NCBI RefSeq assembly: GCF_018260555.1
Contig: NZ_JAGLBB010000049.1
Coordinates: 1-25,516, forward strand
Reading direction: 5' to 3'
DNA length: 25,516 nt
Source of the DNA: Deinococcus sp.
GTDB lineage: Bacteria > Deinococcota > Deinococci > Deinococcales > Deinococcaceae
In this document: in pieces, positions 25,392 through 25,516 of the stretch
Position numbering within the stretch: the first letter of the stretch is position 1
Layout of the letters: each line of letters begins with the position of its first letter
The notes under the pieces: model-generated
What the model saw: the letters and a program-made list of their open reading frames with translations, nothing else
Databases searched by the model: none
What the model was told of the DNA's origin: nothing
Translations under genes and position numbers: made by a program

Positions 25392-25516
25392 ATGAAAAAG
25401 TTCCTGATGATCCCGGCCGCCCTGCTCCTCAGCACCGCCTCCGCCGCGCCGAAGATCAGCGCGCAGAGCATCATCGTGAACCCCGCCCAGCCTGACCTGA
25501 ATGTCAGCGTGCGGGT
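25392..25516 (+). CDS. Secreted protein, N-terminus only (possibly DUF4384 type)
   Basis: Forty-one codons are visible before the window ends. They encode a clear Sec signal peptide (MKKFLMIPAALLLSTASA, cleavage before APK) and the start of a mature protein reading PKISAQSIIVNPAQPDLNVS. From memory this start resembles Deinococcus secreted proteins of the DUF4384 type, but too little is visible to confirm it. It is 121 bp after the ABC permease gene and has its own leaderless-type promoter. Confidence 0.7.
   Translation, partial: MKKFLMIPAALLLSTASAAPKISAQSIIVNPAQPDLNVSVR

Overview
The window is a GC-rich chromosomal segment that reads as Deinococcus. It carries a Deinococcus-type RecD2 helicase, SbcC and SbcD, Deinococcus-like minor pilins, and many genes whose start codon lies only 6-9 nt after a TANNNT -10 box (leaderless mRNAs). 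The genus call rests on gene content and protein motifs read by eye, not on a database search. Most genes are housekeeping. I see no phage, insertion sequence, CRISPR array or defence island, and no convincing new multi-gene system. The most unusual material is non-coding.

Layout. 1-2087, minus strand: sbcD then sbcC (cut by the window edge), a double-strand-break processing nuclease, with a palindromic 7-nt-period repeat between them. 2088-2687: intergenic region with a palindrome, a possible 56-residue ORF and a 19-bp tandem repeat. 2688-4823: recD2. 5068-8801: four overlapping genes for type IV pilus minor pilins. 8940-10580: pyrG, with a terminator-like hairpin at the very start of its predicted transcript. 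10709-11401, minus: coaE. 11666-12868: exported TPR protein. 13226-13816: CAP-domain lipoprotein. 14131-15606: gatA, convergent with truB (15677-16603, minus). 16682-17856: a small membrane protein overlapping an RsuA/RluB-type pseudouridine synthase. 17948-18385: RNase P RNA (rnpB). 18620-18985, minus: DUF423 membrane protein. 19335-22565: start of the division and cell wall (dcw) cluster, mraZ-rsmH-ftsL-ftsI, with MraZ-box-like repeats upstream. 22566-23047: AT-rich island. 23048-23704: exported 3D-domain protein. 24062-25270: MacB/LolC-type ABC permease. 25392-end: start of a secreted protein.

Three non-coding themes recur. (1) Ten genes have a -10 box almost touching the start codon and no Shine-Dalgarno sequence, while sbcC, the TPR gene, the CAP gene, mraZ, ftsI and the 3D gene have clear ones. 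(2) A dispersed intergenic repeat with ends like CTGATACGGA...TCCGTATCAG occurs as two full copies of about 144 bp and at least three shorter derivatives; one derivative supplies the ftsI stop codon. (3) Heptad-period repeats of the ACCATCA/CCACTCA type, some palindromic, sit at the 3' ends of sbcD, coaE and gatA/truB; at coaE the repeat encodes the last residues and the stop codon.
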